NCBI GenBank assembly: GCA_034509495.1
Contig: CM067518.1
Location: 1,996,661-2,060,660 of the forward strand
Length of the DNA stretch: 64,000 nucleotides
Direction of reading: 5' to 3'
Origin: Acestrorhynchus altus
Lineage: Eukaryota; Chordata; Actinopteri; Characiformes; Acestrorhynchidae
In this document: positions 23,572 through 38,941 of the stretch, one piece after another
How the letters are laid out: every line of letters starts with the position of its first letter
Position numbering within the stretch: the first letter of the stretch is position 1
Made by a program: the position numbers and the translations under genes
The notes under the pieces: generated by a model
Told to the model about the DNA's origin: nothing
The model's input: only the letters and a program-made list of their open reading frames with translations
Databases searched by the model: none

Positions 23572-24798
23572 TTGACCAGATAGGACATGTTCTGGTTTTT
23601 GTGTGAGTGCCTGTCACAATAACTCTTTCTGGGGACGATTATCTTACATATATATCTAAGATAAATATAAGATACATTTTTATAGATATAATAAAATTAT
23701 AATTATAATTATATAAATATAATAACTGTAATATTTTAAGACCAATCATGCTGTGATAAAATAATATGTCCAGAAAGGGTGACAACAAGGTAACTGGGGT
23801 GACAAGAAATAATATACTGAATAGAGTTATCAGCAGAAACACAGAAAGCCATTAAAATGGTTTTCAAACATTCAGAAAATGTTCACGTATCTGTCTCGTC
23901 CCTCTGGTCTGTCTTTGTTTTGTTTACCTTCACATTCTGTAGCACATGTCATGTCTCCGCCCATTCCCAGCTGTGTTCCATCTGTAACCCTGCCCCATCC
24001 TTATCATGTCCTTGGTGTGACCCATGTTCTGTGTGTACATAAGTCCCTTGTCTCAGTCAGTCCTTGTCGTTCTTCTCGGTTGCCATGTTTTCTACTCGTC
24101 CCTCGTCTCGTCTACTCGTATTAATGGTTAGTGAACCTTATTTGTATAAGTTATCAGTTAATAAAACTCAACCCTGCAAGTACTTCCGCCTCCACCTTCT
24201 TCTGTGAGCCCTCAAACGTTACAGTTCCCACACCAGAGCTGCAACAAGCCTATTCTGGCTCACTTTTCCAAACGTTGTAGATGGAATTGTGTGTCTTTGG
24301 GACATATTTTGTATGAGTGACACAATAAATGCCCTTGAATCTCTTAAATGAACAATGTGAAGGACTGTAGTGGCCATAGACTAAAGCAAATTGTATTCCT
24401 AACAACCGTGTGAAAACAGGGAGTTTATCTGTAGAGAAAGTTAGTCTGTAATTAAACACCCGTCAACAAAAAGAGCCAATCAGCTCGCCGGCTACTCCAT
24501 GAGTGCTGGACGGTTAGAGGCTGGTATATTTGCCTCAGAGCTCCAGTGGCACCAAACGTTTGAGTGACTACATTCCAGATGTTTTTGTTCAAGGAGGAAT
24601 CTGTTGCATTGCTGAAAACAGAGGAAGGTAAAGAGAATAATAACGTGAGCGAGGGCTGCGATGCCATGCTTGGGGGTGAACGTTCCTCTGTCCCTGCGAT
24701 GCCAACGGGACGCAGAAGGAAGGAATGTGTCAGGAGCTTTTCGTATAAGCAGTGAGTCATCAGCAAGAGGAAACATGCACTACTGCCCACTGGCCTGA

Positions 24799-24855
<57 letters not shown>

Positions 24856-25670
24856 TATACATGTCAGAGCATGTCAGAGTTATCAAAAACATGGCTGCAC
24901 AAACAGTTGCACCCAGAATGACGTGTGTGATTGCAGTGCTGTTGTGAAGGAAGATGAAGGTGATCAGGATCAATAACTGATGATAACTGTAGTCTGATCT
25001 GATCAATATTTATTGATCTACTCATACAGAAGTGGTGTCTCTCACAGCGTCGGGTTTAACGCAACATGCCAGACATCTCTGTGTGGAGTTGTAGAGGTTC
25101 CTAATGGTGTCCTGTGATGATCCATCCCATGAAGCTTGAATGTTCTCACTCAGTTCTGCAGATGGTGTGGTAGTGGGTGGAGTGTTGATAGAGCGTCCAA
25201 TAGCGGACAGGTCTGGAGACGAGACCAACCACGGTGTAGTATCTGTGTCTTCAAGACGAGATCTTGAGACGGCAGCAGTGTGTGGACGAGCGTCGTCCTG
25301 TTGGAAAAGAGCACCGCAGTGTGTGTTCAGAAAAGGTAGAACCACTGGTTGCAGGACCTCAGGACACGTGATAACAAACTGATGATCTTAGCACTGAACA
25401 TGGGGCCTCCACACACGGATTCGTTGGTCATCTCCACCAACACTAAAGCAGGACTTGTCACTGAAGATGATATAGATATATAGTTATGTTAATACATGGA
25501 GTCCTGTTAGATGATGTCAAATCAGGGGAGCTGGTGAGGGAACTGAACACATGCTGGCTGGAGGAATCCAGGAGAACCTGGAACCAAGCTTTGTTCTCAC
25601 TAGATCTCAGCTGCTTTCTGTTTAATGAGAAATTATTTTTCTTTTAATAATATTTCTATATCCTATATCC

Positions 25671-25724
<54 letters not shown>

Positions 25725-25809
25725 CCTTCGTTCCCTCCTCGGCTGCCAGCCTAACCCAGCACTGGCAATCAGAATCAATGTTCCATTACGCACTGAGCCC
25801 ATCTGTGTC

Positions 25810-25871
<62 letters not shown>

Positions 25872-25976
25872 CACACACACACACAAACACACCACCAACA
25901 CACAAACATACATATATACAAACACACCATCAACACAAACACACACACACACACACACATATGCATATACACACGT

Positions 25977-26030
<54 letters not shown>

Positions 26031-26124
26031 ATAATACTGATATACACAAATGCACACACGCTCAGAAGACACAAGCATGAGTCACCACAATCCAATCAGT
26101 CACAGCACAGAATGCCCAACCAGA

Positions 26125-26182
<58 letters not shown>

Positions 26183-26363
26183 AACAAAAGGAGAGAGAGA
26201 GAGAGCGAGATTGGGCGGAGGTGGAAGGACGAGTGAGAAGATCTAGGATAGAAAGTGAGAAAACACAGAGAGAGAGAGAGAATTAGAAGGCAAGGGAGGT
26301 TAAGAAACAGAGAAAGGGAGGAAGAGAGTTTGGGAGGATTTGGAAGATTGGGTTAAAAGATCA

Positions 26364-26409
<46 letters not shown>

Positions 26410-28210
26410 GAGAGAGCCCACCCGTAGTCCGTGGAAGCGGGGGTTGCTGTAGAAAAGTTTCATCTGCTCTGGAGGGAGAGGGCCCAAGACTTTCTGGATG
26501 GTGAACAGCTGATCGATCTCACTCTCTCCCGGAAACAAGGGCTGCCCATCACTCAGCTCACCCAGAATACACCCCACTGACCACATGTCCACTGCCTTCC
26601 CATACGGAGCTCTGAGTGAGAGAGAAGAAGAACATCACTCTATACATAGAAGACAAGACTTGGTAGCAGTCGTGGTCTGGTGGTTTGGGGGAACCAGCCT
26701 TGTGACTGTAAGGTCGCTGGTTTGACTCCGAATTGCGGTGCTATTGGGAATGATCAGGATCAATAACTGATGATAACTGTAGTCTGATCTGATCAGTATT
26801 TATTGATCTACTCATACAGAAGTGGTGTCTCTCAGTTCGGCGTCAGGTTTAACGCGACACGCCAGACGTCTCTGCATGGAGTTGTAGAGGTTCCTAATGG
26901 TGTCCTGTGATGATCCATCTCATGCAGCTTGAATGTTCTCACTCAGTTCTGCAGATGGTGTGGTAGGGGTGGAGTGTTGATAGAGCGTCCAATAGCATCC
27001 ACACATTTTCAATCAGGGACAGATCTGGAGATGAGACTGACCACGGCATAGTGTCTGTGTCTTCAAGACGAGATCTTGAGACGGCATCAGTGTGTGGACG
27101 AGTGTCGTCCTTTTGGAATAGAGCACCGGAGTGTGTGTTCAGAAAAGTTCGAACCACTGGTTGCAGAACCTCATTAACATAACGTTGGACTGTCAGTTTC
27201 TGTAATGAAGATGAAAGGTGATCTGGCATTGTATGAAACTGACCCACACCACGACACCAGGCCTTCTGGATACGTGACAAACTGTTGCTATCGATGCTGA
27301 CCGCGGTGCCTCCACACACATGTTTCTTGCGTCAGGAAGATGAGCTGCTGCTATTCTGAGTGACTCCGTTAAAGTCTAGCACGACACCACTTTCTTTTGG
27401 TCGATTCTGTAACACTGAAAATAAGGTCCATCTCCAGAAAATGAGTTTCTGCTCTTTTGCTTCATCTGCATCCAAAAGCGTCTGGGTGGCCCTACAGTCT
27501 AACTGCTACGGAAGTGTGAGGAGTCCATAAGTTCAAGTCCAAGCTAGAACTCAGTGCTCCACTGTCAAAACCCTCCCAGCCTAGAGATGTCATATGAAAG
27601 GGGGAGTTCTAACCTGCAGGTCGGAATAAACATAAAAAAAAAAAAAAAAAAGGGGGAGGAGCCACAGACTAAACATTTTCACAAAACTAGACCTACACAC
27701 ACAATCACAAAGACAACTGACCCCAGCAGTAGCTCAGGTGAGCGGTACCACCTGGTGGCCACATACTCCGTGTAGTTAGCGTCGGTTCCTTCCGAGAGGT
27801 CGCGTGCAAAACCTGAGAGTGACAGATGAAGATGGGAGAAGGAAGAAAGAAGGAGAGAAGGTGAGGAAACGTACCGAAACACCAGGGCACAGAACAACCC
27901 GTCAGCGATGCAAGAGCATCACCCACTCTCCACGAAGCAACGGTGCAAGGGAAGCGCATTACGCTGTACGCAGGGAACAGTCGGGAAGCGAGTAAGCGTG
28001 TGTGGGGGTGTGTTGGTGTGTGTGTGTAGATTCGATCTGGAGATGGAAACAATGACATGCGTCTGCAGTGTTACTCCACCAGGCCATGTGTGTGCAGTCT
28101 GCTCCCGCGTGCTGTAGGAGAAACAAAATGGTTGGAGCCTAAGTAGATCACGACTGGCATTCTGCCCTCAATATGGAGTGTGAGACAGAGGACCTGCTGC
28201 TGGTCGCCCA

Positions 28211-28279
<69 letters not shown>

Positions 28280-30741
28280 ATTATACGCACCCAGACGACA
28301 GGAACAGCGAATGCCAATAAGGCCGGCGTAAAACTAGGCCTCAGGTAGACGGATAAAAATAATGATTCTCAAAAAACTGTAGGAAAATAACATCCCGACA
28401 GAACACCGCGTCCCCCAACCCGACGACACTGCTTCCAGATGACCGCGTCACACTGATGAAAATAGTCCTCTCATAAGTGCTGGCCATGGGAATAGTATGT
28501 TCCATTTTCAGCAAACCACCCACCACTCCTGGTCTCACGGCTGCAATCGTACTTATTGGACCCTGATCAAACCAGGTTTATTAGCAAAACGCATCTCTAT
28601 AATGAGAACCGGAGTCACAGAACGGTTCCGCCCCTGAAAACGATCCCTCCGAAGTGCACACACTTGCAGAATTCGGTGTCGCCTCAAGCACGCCTGATGC
28701 AACTCATCAAGGGATTCCATTTTTTGCCTCAGGTGCCCCCATCCCTGGACTATGGGTCTATGGGGTTTGCCGACTGTCATGTTGGATTGCAAGTCAAGAA
28801 AGTTGTCCAGACAGTTCAGAGAAGAGTCCAGCGCTGAACGTTACTAGACCCGTGGTGGAAGCACAGTTCACTAGTTGGAAATTAAAGGAAGACTGTCTAC
28901 ACTACAGAAAGAGGAAGCTAGAACCTGCTGCCACCTGATTTTCTGTGATGTCGGATGCATTCAAATCAGGCTGACCAATCAGAGTTGGTGAATCAAGGCG
29001 GCAGGAGCTCATCTTTTTCGTAGCAGTGGACGTGTGACTATAAAAGTGCACAAGACTGACTGTAAAATGACCGTTTGCTGCAAACTCTAGTTTCCGTCGC
29101 TGATGAGCACTCGTGAGAAGGAGGGAAATTAAAGAGAGGAGAAAGATGAAAGGTGTTTTCAGAGCACAGACATCGAGCTTGGTGTGAGGGTTCCACTGCA
29201 TGAAATTCCACCCGTTTTCTTTGCAATAGGGCCTTAAGGCTCACACTGAAAGGTCTCCATGCCAACACATGCACTTCTATTGACCTGAAGGCACCCCGAT
29301 CTTCTCCAAACTGTAAATAAGTCTTAGAGGTTTTGGGATTCTGTGGAGTGATGCGGGATGCCTGCAGGGAGAAGAACTGAAAGGACTGAAAAGGACTCCC
29401 CGCCTACAATGAAGCATGGTGTTGACTTGGAGACGCTTTGGGGCTGACTTGCTTCCTCTGGCACTGGAAGCCTTCAGCATGAGAAGGGTATGATGGAGGT
29501 ATCAGGGAGTCCTGTGAGAACATCTGAAGCTTGGGTGTCATCGGGGCTTTCCCAACAGAACATTGACCAACCCAGGTATATCTTAAAGTCCACCACGGCG
29601 TGGTTATAGAAGTCCTCAAAGATATAGATGCCTGGTTTGAACCCCAAATCATCAATGATTCCTCTGGAACGCTGCCAGTGTCTATGGTTAAGCTCATTCG
29701 TGATCCAGTTTTTTATCTCCATTACACGTATAGTTTGTTTTACTGCAGATCAGTTTGGTTTACCGCTGATGAAAACCAGGTATAGCAGGTATAGAAGTGT
29801 AGGGACGTATGCAGACACGTTCTGGACGACCCTTTCACTGTGGGCTGGAAAACACCTGGGTTACTTGCACTTCTAAAAATGCACCAACACCTCCCACATT
29901 CATTGGAGACTTTCTCGGCTGTTGCGTCACTGAGGGCTATTTTGCAGGAGAAACAGAAGGACTGGTTTTGAACTGGTGTATATATATAGGTGCCATGGTC
30001 CCCCAGATCTAAATGCTTCTTCTGAATCCAGGTAAACAGCTGCTTTTCAAATGTGTCTCTATGAACTACTGGTTAGCTACTGGTCTTAGCCTGGCATGGT
30101 GGTCTTCTAGAGCAGGCACAAGTACTAATAAAGCACCAGGCTGAGCTCGTTTACTGTGTTTTGCATCCGAATGCCATTTTCACTCAATAATGACGACCCT
30201 GATGATGCCCAAGAACCCCTTTTGTTTCCATTACGAAGCGTTTTTATAAAGAAGCTGTGAGTATGAACAAACTTTAAGCAGGTAAACACATTACAGGTCA
30301 CCACGACATGTAATATAGTCATTATCTAACGTTTAATAAACGTGATCTATGAGAATACAGCCATTTCTGACTTCGGGCCAGTTTTAGGCCACACACTGTT
30401 ACCGACGTCACAAGAATGGGTCAGGTTTGCTTTTCTAATGCATGAATGATTTTATCGAACTACAATGTGACTATGTTGGGTCATTCTCTTTACATTGTAT
30501 ACTTGAAGTCAACGCTGTAAGCGTCAGGAGATAATCAGCTTTTCCCCAAATAAACTCAAGTCCTCCATCCCACAGTGTTAATCATTACGCCTCCCATCAA
30601 TCCACCCACTGTGAGTGACAGCTGAAGGAGACCCTAAAATAACTGCCTATGCTCGAAGAGAGGAACTTACCAAAATCACACAGCTTGAGCACGTCATCCG
30701 AGCTGATGAGGAGGTTCTCTGGCTTAATGTCTGTATGAATG

Positions 30742-30777
<36 letters not shown>

Positions 30778-33700
30778 TTGAGAGTTAGGCAAAGAACTAC
30801 TTCATACTCAACAGCAGGACACTGCAGAAAGCACTGTTCCTGCGGAAATGTAAAAGTAGCACATCTGATATTCGCAGATGAAAATACATGTTCAAGTACT
30901 GGTTACAAAAACCCAAATTTGATGTAGAGCCAGCACGATGACTTGTCTGGATGTGCATCTGATTAAGCCTTTAGTCTTCAGAGTCTACAAACATGGCTGT
31001 AGACGGTGCGTCTGTTTTTCCTGGATTTCGTATCATATCTACACTGCAGCGCAGTCATGTAGGTATGATGTCATTTCATGTGTATATAATCTCTTTATAC
31101 TACATTTAGACACCCTCTCGTTATTTTTCTTCTCCTGTGCTAATTATACGTCTGTTTTAAGGGCACTTGCACCTCAGCCTTTCACTCGCCCTGTAATGTG
31201 ATGTGATAATGAACTTGATTCGATTTGAGTTGACGCCCCCAAAACTCATGGAACAGCAGTATGCTGTTGTGGTGGTTGTGCAGGTTGCGAGCGTAAGTTG
31301 TGACGGGTTACCGTGTGAGCGAGGTTGAACCGACCAGCGTGCTCCTGGCAAGACGAGTTTCAGTGAGGCGTGATAAGAGGGCGCCAGATGGAGAGAACAC
31401 TCCTCTATCCACAGTGGAATGTGTGCATCACGAATATGTGGTATAAGGCATTACCACCCACAGTGGACACTGCAGTGGCCATCTATGGGCGCCTGTCTAG
31501 AATTGTGTATGTGAACAGACAAGCAGACATCACATCCACATTCAATCGAGGAGACCCTTCTTCCGTGGTTTGTGGGGAGCAGAAGACTCACCTGATTGCC
31601 TCTCTTAACACTAGACACAGCACCTCACCTGGGCTTGTGAGTTTGCTTATTGGACCATAGAGGACTGTTCACGGTACCAGTTGTACCAGGCTGATGTGGT
31701 GTGGACCCCATGAAACCATGGACCCCAGTTGTGGGGTGTTTTCACATGGCATGGGTTGGGTCCACTGGTCTACATCAACATGTCATTGACCTATGCCACT
31801 ACATTTCACTGCTCTGTCACCTTTCGGACTTCACGTACCCCCACGATGATGTGAAACTCCAGACGGATAATTGGACCGGTTGTCCAGCATTGGTTCCGGG
31901 TACATGCGTGACACTGTGGATGGAGGAACGTTAAATGCAGTTATGCTATCATGCGATGAGCACAGTGACCAGTGTTCAGCCTCACTTACAAGATAACACC
32001 TATACAGGTGTGGGTGCTCCCAAGCTGTCTTAAGGTAACACTACTTCATAATCAATACTTGAATATTGATATGCCATGATATTCCATGACTTATTGCTAC
32101 TCGAGGCTCAATTATTTAACGCATAGTTGACATGAAAAGACTGGTGGCACGTCGTCTGTTATGTCCTTCTCCACTTGTTCCCTGTAAGGACACATTGAGG
32201 TACAAACAGGCCAGAGGAAAAAAAGCAGTCAATGCATGTGAGAGCTCATATAGGCTGCTCGCAAGTGGGGCAGTTGCTTTGGTAAGCAGCTCCATCAAAC
32301 TGGCCTAGTTAAGAGCAGACTCTATATTCAGCCGTCTCCAGACTGGAATAAAAGGCACGATTTGAAGGCTGAACGTTTTTTGGGTCATCTGTAGGTGATC
32401 CAGCGACACGGGAGTGTGCATCATCGACATCATCGTCAGAATAACATGTCAGTGGTCTCCAGCAGGTTTCAACTCCAGCACCAAATCTAACCGACCTCAT
32501 TCAGCCAATCAACGGCAGGTGGATCAGCTGTGATATCACGAGTTGGATCCAAAGTCTGCTGAGAGCAGGATCACAGACCGAAGGAGCAGGATCGCAGGCC
32601 GCTGACACAAGAGTTCTACACTTTAAGATCTTTGAAATGCAATCCAAGCAAGTGTGTGCAGGACCACAGTGAAGAAGCGGATGCTGTACGAGTTCAGATA
32701 TGTAATCTTGTGAGCGGTGACAGAAGAACAGTAGAAACCGTGTAGGTGGTTCCTTAGCTGGCAAAGACACTCGCTTCTCACACAAACGAGGTGCCAGCTG
32801 ATTGCTTTATGTCTGGGTCACACTATGGGATGATCAGGCCCATTCGGAGGCAGATTCATCCCTTTTGACCATGGTGGAGGACCATCCCAATTTACATGAT
32901 TGTTCTCAAATGATCCTGTGGTGTGGAGATGAGAACAATCCGAGAACAATCCCATCTTTACCGAAACACCCTGCAGTGTGGAGGGGACACCAGTTCTCCC
33001 ATGCACAACACTGCATTGACATGAACGTCTTTTAACCTGTTAGATGCTAAACAGAGTGTCGGGCCATCAGAAGAGTGGGGAGGTGTTCCAGGCGCGCCCC
33101 ACCGGGAGGAGACCGCGGGGAAGACCCAGGACACGCTGGAGGGACTATGTCTCTCGGCTGGCCTGGGAACGCCTCGGGATCCCTTCCGGGAGCTGGCTGA
33201 GGTGTCGGGGGTGAGGGAGGTCTGGGCATCCCTGCTTAGACTGCTGCACCCGCGACCCAGCCCCAGATGGATGGATGGATGGATGGATGTATATATATAT
33301 ATATATATCATCTACCACTTTACTGAGCACCACTGAAGAACCCTTTTTCTAAAGTGTACACTTCACCGTATCGTTTGTCGCTTGTATGCAAGAAAAGAAA
33401 AATGTAAATATTTAAAGAAGTATAAAGTTAATGAGCTGCTTACTGAATGTCTCATGTCCATATTGGCTTCTGGCTATGCTTCAGTTGCTGCTCTGGAAGC
33501 AGCACGGAAGCAGTGACCCGTGAACACACACTCGTGAGTTCCTTACCCCTATGCACGATGTCATTTTTATGGCACCAGTGGATGGCTTTGATTAGCTGGT
33601 AGGTGTAGTTCCGCACTTTGTCGGGTGGTGCTCCGTTAGGCAGCTCTTCCAGCAGCTCCAGCATGTTCTACACCAGCGGGAGCAAAAAGAAACCTCTTTA

Positions 33701-34066
33701 GGAAACAGAAAATGCCGTAACTACGTCCAAAAAGAGAGAATACACTCTGCCCAAGCTGAACCGAGATAACTTCACTGTACAGATGATGAATAATGAACAT
33801 CTCATTAACTATTCACTCCATGACTCTGTCCTGTCATGTCTCACCAAAGAAGCACCTTCTCCTTAAAACGTCTCCGACTGTGTCAGTGTCAGGCTGACAG
33901 ACTCTGGAGTTGAGTGTTTATTGCAGACATTTTTAGTGTCAGAAGGTGTAAAACACAGTCGGCGAGGAGTCGAGTGACAGTTTGTAGAAAGGAGATAAAA
34001 AGTACTAAAAAGGTCAGCCATAACATTAAAACCACTGACAGGAGAAGTGAATAAGACTGATTTTCT

Positions 34067-34105
<39 letters not shown>

Positions 34106-37100
34106 ATCCGGAAAACAAATTGATTAAAAATAAAGCACAAAAATATAACGTACAGAAGTTTTCACAACCTCAGACTGGGCTCTAAGCACACAGTCAAGAT
34201 AACAGATAACAAAGGAGTGGCTTCGGGACAACACTGTGAATGTCCTTAAGTGGCCCAGCCAGAGCCCAGACTTAAATCTGATTGAACATCTCTGGAGATC
34301 CATACATGGCTGTGCACTGACGCTCCCCATCCAGTCTGATGGAGCTTGAGAGGTTCTGCAAAGAAGAATGAGAGAAGCTTCCCGAAAACAGGTGACAAGC
34401 TTCAAAGCATCAAACTCAAAAAGATTGAGGCTGTAATCGCTGCCAAAGGAGCTTCAACAAAGTATGAGCAAAGGCCGTGAAAACTAATGTACGTTATATT
34501 TTTCTTTTTTTTTTGTTTTTTTATATAAAATTGCAAAGATTTCAAACAAACTTGTCTCACGTTGCCATTGTGAGGTGTTGTGTTTAGAATTTTAAGGGGA
34601 AAAAATATAAATATAAACATGTCAGAGGTCGTGGGATATTAGTATGTACTTTGGTTATGAAGTGGTGCTACCTCAGCGACTTGGAAAGAGCCACACCTGT
34701 ATCTTCTGAGTGAGGTTGGACACTCTCCAGTATGGAGTTTGGCAGGACATTCTATTTCCAAAGTTGTGCGGACATTTAACATTCCTCGATCCAGAGTGTC
34801 ACATGGGTACCTGCAATATCCCAGAACCAACTGGGACCTGACGTCATGGTGCACTATCCTGCTGGTATATCCCATCATTATGGAGGTGCATGAAGTCCAT
34901 GACAGGCTGTAAATAGTCACTGAGCAGTGAAACTACGCAGCACTGGCCAATGACGTGCTTCAGTGTATCAGTGGACCCAACTGATGCCATAAGAATTCTC
35001 TTCACCCCAGTATGGAACCAGCACCAACCTGCATAATGCCTTGTTGGCAACTGTGGTCCATGATTTCATCTGGTCTGCGTGACACACAAACCCTACCATC
35101 AGCCCAAAACAAATATATGTGTGGGGCTCCTGCATTGAATATGGATGTGAGCCAGATTCAACACCCACTGCGCTGTCCACTTTGGGCGGTAATGCCTTCT
35201 ATGATGTTTTGCTGCTACAAACGTGACACCATGGATCAAGGAATGTTAAACGCCTGCACAACTTTGGAAATAGAATGTCCAATCCATTGGCACCCACTAC
35301 CATGCCTATCAATGCCACTTCATAACTGCTTTACATACTGATATCCCGTGACCTTTGCATGAACTCTAGGTGTTGAGCTTTCTCACGGGGCCTTCAGGTG
35401 AATATTAACTAAAGCATTCCACAGACGGACTACTGGTTGTATATTAACTGGCACGTGACGGGCTCCTGTGTGTGTGTTCTCTTAGGATTTGTGTCCAGGG
35501 CGTGAAAGCTGGGTTCTCGTGTACCTTCTCCACATACTCAAACACCAGGTAGAGCTTCCCCCGGCGCCGGAAAGCCTCCTTCAACTCCACGATGTTCTCT
35601 TGCTTCAGCGTGCGGAGCATCTTCAGCTCCCGCAGCGTCGTCTCCTTCACCTCCTCATTCTCTGCAGATAGAGCGGCTTAGAAATTAGCCTCATGCAGGT
35701 CATACATAACAGCGTTTATACATTGTTCGGGACGACTGGTGGGGTATATGGTCATGTACCTTCTTAGCTGCTGGGCACTTCCTGGGTTGTCTTACGAGGT
35801 ACCAGTACGAGATAAATGAAATACCAGTGAATTGTCATGGCCGTCTATACGTTACTGGAAAGGCAGAGCTCGCACAGCTGGAACGAATCTAGCTGATGTT
35901 AGTTCAATGTTAATTGATCTAGGTGATGTTCATTAGATGTTAACTACTCCAGCTGATTCTACTTCGACGTTAACTTCTTGAGCAGATGTTAGTTAGATGT
36001 TATTGACCATATCATCTGGAACATGACATGTTTCCGGACTGCTCAAGCTCTTTTTACATTAAGAAATCTGGGAAGGATGGGATTCTTTTCCACGCTTCAC
36101 GCCGCCTTTATTTTTGCATGCTTTCATCTTATTCATGAGTCATGTGACCTGTCGTTTCTTGCCAAGCGTAGGTCATATGGGACCGCTATTCTTAAGAAGT
36201 CACAATAAGGCAATATTACAAAACAGAAGTAGGTGTAAGACATTAAAAAGGCTGTAAATATTACAAAAGCTTGGCGCCACAGGGACGGAGGACTTCTTTG
36301 AAGTTGGCATGAACGATGAATTCCTTCAGGGACGCACAAAGCATGCAGGTAGTGCAGAGTGGAGAGGCTTGCAACAGGACGCCGCTGCCTGCAGGACTGT
36401 GATTAAAAAGCATTTCCTATTTAGATGAGACGGCGCTGATTCACTTGGGCTTTTGTTCTGATTTAGTGCAACTCCGAGAGCGTCTTACCTTCGCTGTCCT
36501 TGAACTTCTTAATGGCCACAATTTCATTAGTCTCCTGTAATAAAAAGAGGAATTGTTGATTAGGGACAGAACCTGCTGCTCTGAGGGCTGTAACGCCACA
36601 CAATCACATTCCCCAGTAGCGGTTCTTAATGAAAAACAGACCCGTTATTGCATTTCATTAACCCAGACACTTTAGTGCTGCAGACCACTAAACAAAGACC
36701 CTCGCTCTTGCAACAGCCGTGACAGGAACATCACACAGGAAATCATTTCCCTGTTGTTATTAGAACATATATTTCTATAGAGCAAACAAGGCTCCAGCTA
36801 ATGAAAGCTAAAGCACTGTAGACCTATAGGCCTCCTGAGTGGTGCGGCTATCTGTCTAATCATCCTGAGGTCATGTGTTCGAATCCCAGTGAGGCCACAA
36901 CCCTCCGTGGTCAGAATTCTGAGAGGAGGAATGAGGGATGCATTTCCAAGCCGGACTGAAGGCTTTACAGGTTCAATTCAACTGCATAATGGACTAAACC
37001 TTCTGAAGAGATACCTTCTTACTGGTGCTCCTTCTAGCATTTGGGGAAACAAGGGATTGGTCCACCAATAACTTTAATTTGATGCTGGTAAATTATACGT

Positions 37101-38872
37101 CTGCTGTCTGAACCTGGTTAGTGCAGCTCCAAGTTGTTGAAATTTCACTTCCACTGCATCCAGAAGTCCACCTCAACTAACGATTAAACAGCGAGGATGT
37201 TCTTAATGGCTCCTGCTGGTTGCATGTAGGCCTTTTCCACTAAAAGAACTTTTTGAACTGGTTCCGTTAAGAACTGGTGTTTTTAGTGAACCATCCCGCA
37301 GTTGCGCCAGTTTTAGTGGAACCGAGGATACGTCAACAGAGGGCGCTGGACATCATCAGTAAATGGAAGTGTGAAGAAGGTGGTGCATATAGACTATCTG
37401 CGAACATTTGTTCTATTTGAGATGTTCCTTTTTTGAAGATGTAGAGGACTGGCGAGACGAACTAGACACTTGCACAGCAGTTTGCACTGAAAAGCCAAGT
37501 AATGCGCTGAGCAGATCAAAAAAAGGTTCGCAAATCAGAACGGAACCGGTTACATGTTGGTGGAAAAGGCCTAGTGGTGAAGTTTGAAGCAGAAAAGCCT
37601 CTGATTGGCTGCTTTCTTCCCTGCCTGCACCTCTAAACCCTGCCTCAGCACGCTTTTCATAGATTTCCTAACATGCATTGTTCCACCTTAAGACCTGCTG
37701 ACATTAAGGGTAGATGTTCTCTTTACCTACCAACATAATTAGGTATGTGTGTGCTATGCTAACCAGGATTCAGTCCGTGATTAATGACTAAAACGAGCTA
37801 CAGCAGCTCCATTTCATATCTCTGAACTGAAAGAGACACGTGAAAGGCTTGTAAGAGACATTAGTGCATATTTTACGTTGTATGTTTCAGAAATGTTCCC
37901 CTTTTGGACTGTTTGTTTAGATATTTGTGGTCTGAACCGAAGGCCTCCAGTGGTGAAAGAGTAATGTGTGGATCCAGGGAGAGATGCTGCAGCAGAGGAT
38001 GAAGGAGCGTTAATGGGAACAGTCCTGTCCTCTGCACTCTCTCACTTTCTCGGTCTTCGCTGTCCTATTTTACTCATTCTCACTTCTTCCTGTCTCCCTC
38101 ACACACCTCTGATCTACTTTCAGTCTCTCAGGAGGCAAAGATGGGGGGCAAAGAGGCAAAAAGAGAGGAGGGCTGGGGGAGAAGAGAAGGAGGGCGTTAC
38201 TCACTGATTTATTGTGAAATTGATGTTTGCTCAGATGTGTGTGTGTGTGTGTGTGTGTGTGTGGGAAGTGCCAACAATGCACTTGCTGAAAAACTACCAA
38301 ATTAAATACTCCGACCCCCCCAATGAGTAAATTGCCTCCATTGTTGTTGACTCAAAGTCTGATATAAGACGATTTCTTACAGAGCGCCTTCTTATCATTT
38401 GACGTTTGCACGTAAAATATAATCAAACAAATCAAACCTGCTTAATAAATAACACTTATTACTCATTTGCTCATCAGTCCGTCAACACTGTCATGAGTCT
38501 CATCCGCAAGTCACCACAATAATGAACTCCCGCTGTGTTTATATCCCGATATAGATATCAATATCGATATATCGCTCAGCCCGGATCCGGATCTGTTTAT
38601 TTCGTGTGTTTAGGAAAAGTGTTTGCTCAGGGTGCAATTTTGTGGGAAGAGAACCTGTGTGTTGTAGACCTATTCCTCTAAAGCCAGCCAGTCAGCTGGT
38701 GTCCAGTTCTTTATCTACACATCGATAAATGCACTGGAACGGTCAGTGAGTGTATGATACTGATGCAGCAGACGGAGAAAAACACTGGAGTATCTCTTTA
38801 AAGGAGTCTGAAAGGGCATGGACTCAAACCACCCAGCATACGTCTTCCCCAATATTCAGCTCACTCCTACAC

Positions 38873-38941
<69 letters not shown>

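Noticed and set aside
24452..25006. A 184-codon minus-strand open frame
   Set aside because: It runs through a CA microsatellite, has no recognisable domain and partly overlaps a transposon boundary. Nothing supports it as a gene.
25625..26095. Long Thr-His and Cys-Val open frames on both strands
   Set aside because: They are translations of CA/GT and CT/GA microsatellites.
26939..27319. A 126-codon minus-strand frame as a host gene
   Set aside because: It reads as a Tc1/mariner-like transposase fragment and has repeated copies at 25.1 and 50.0 kb.
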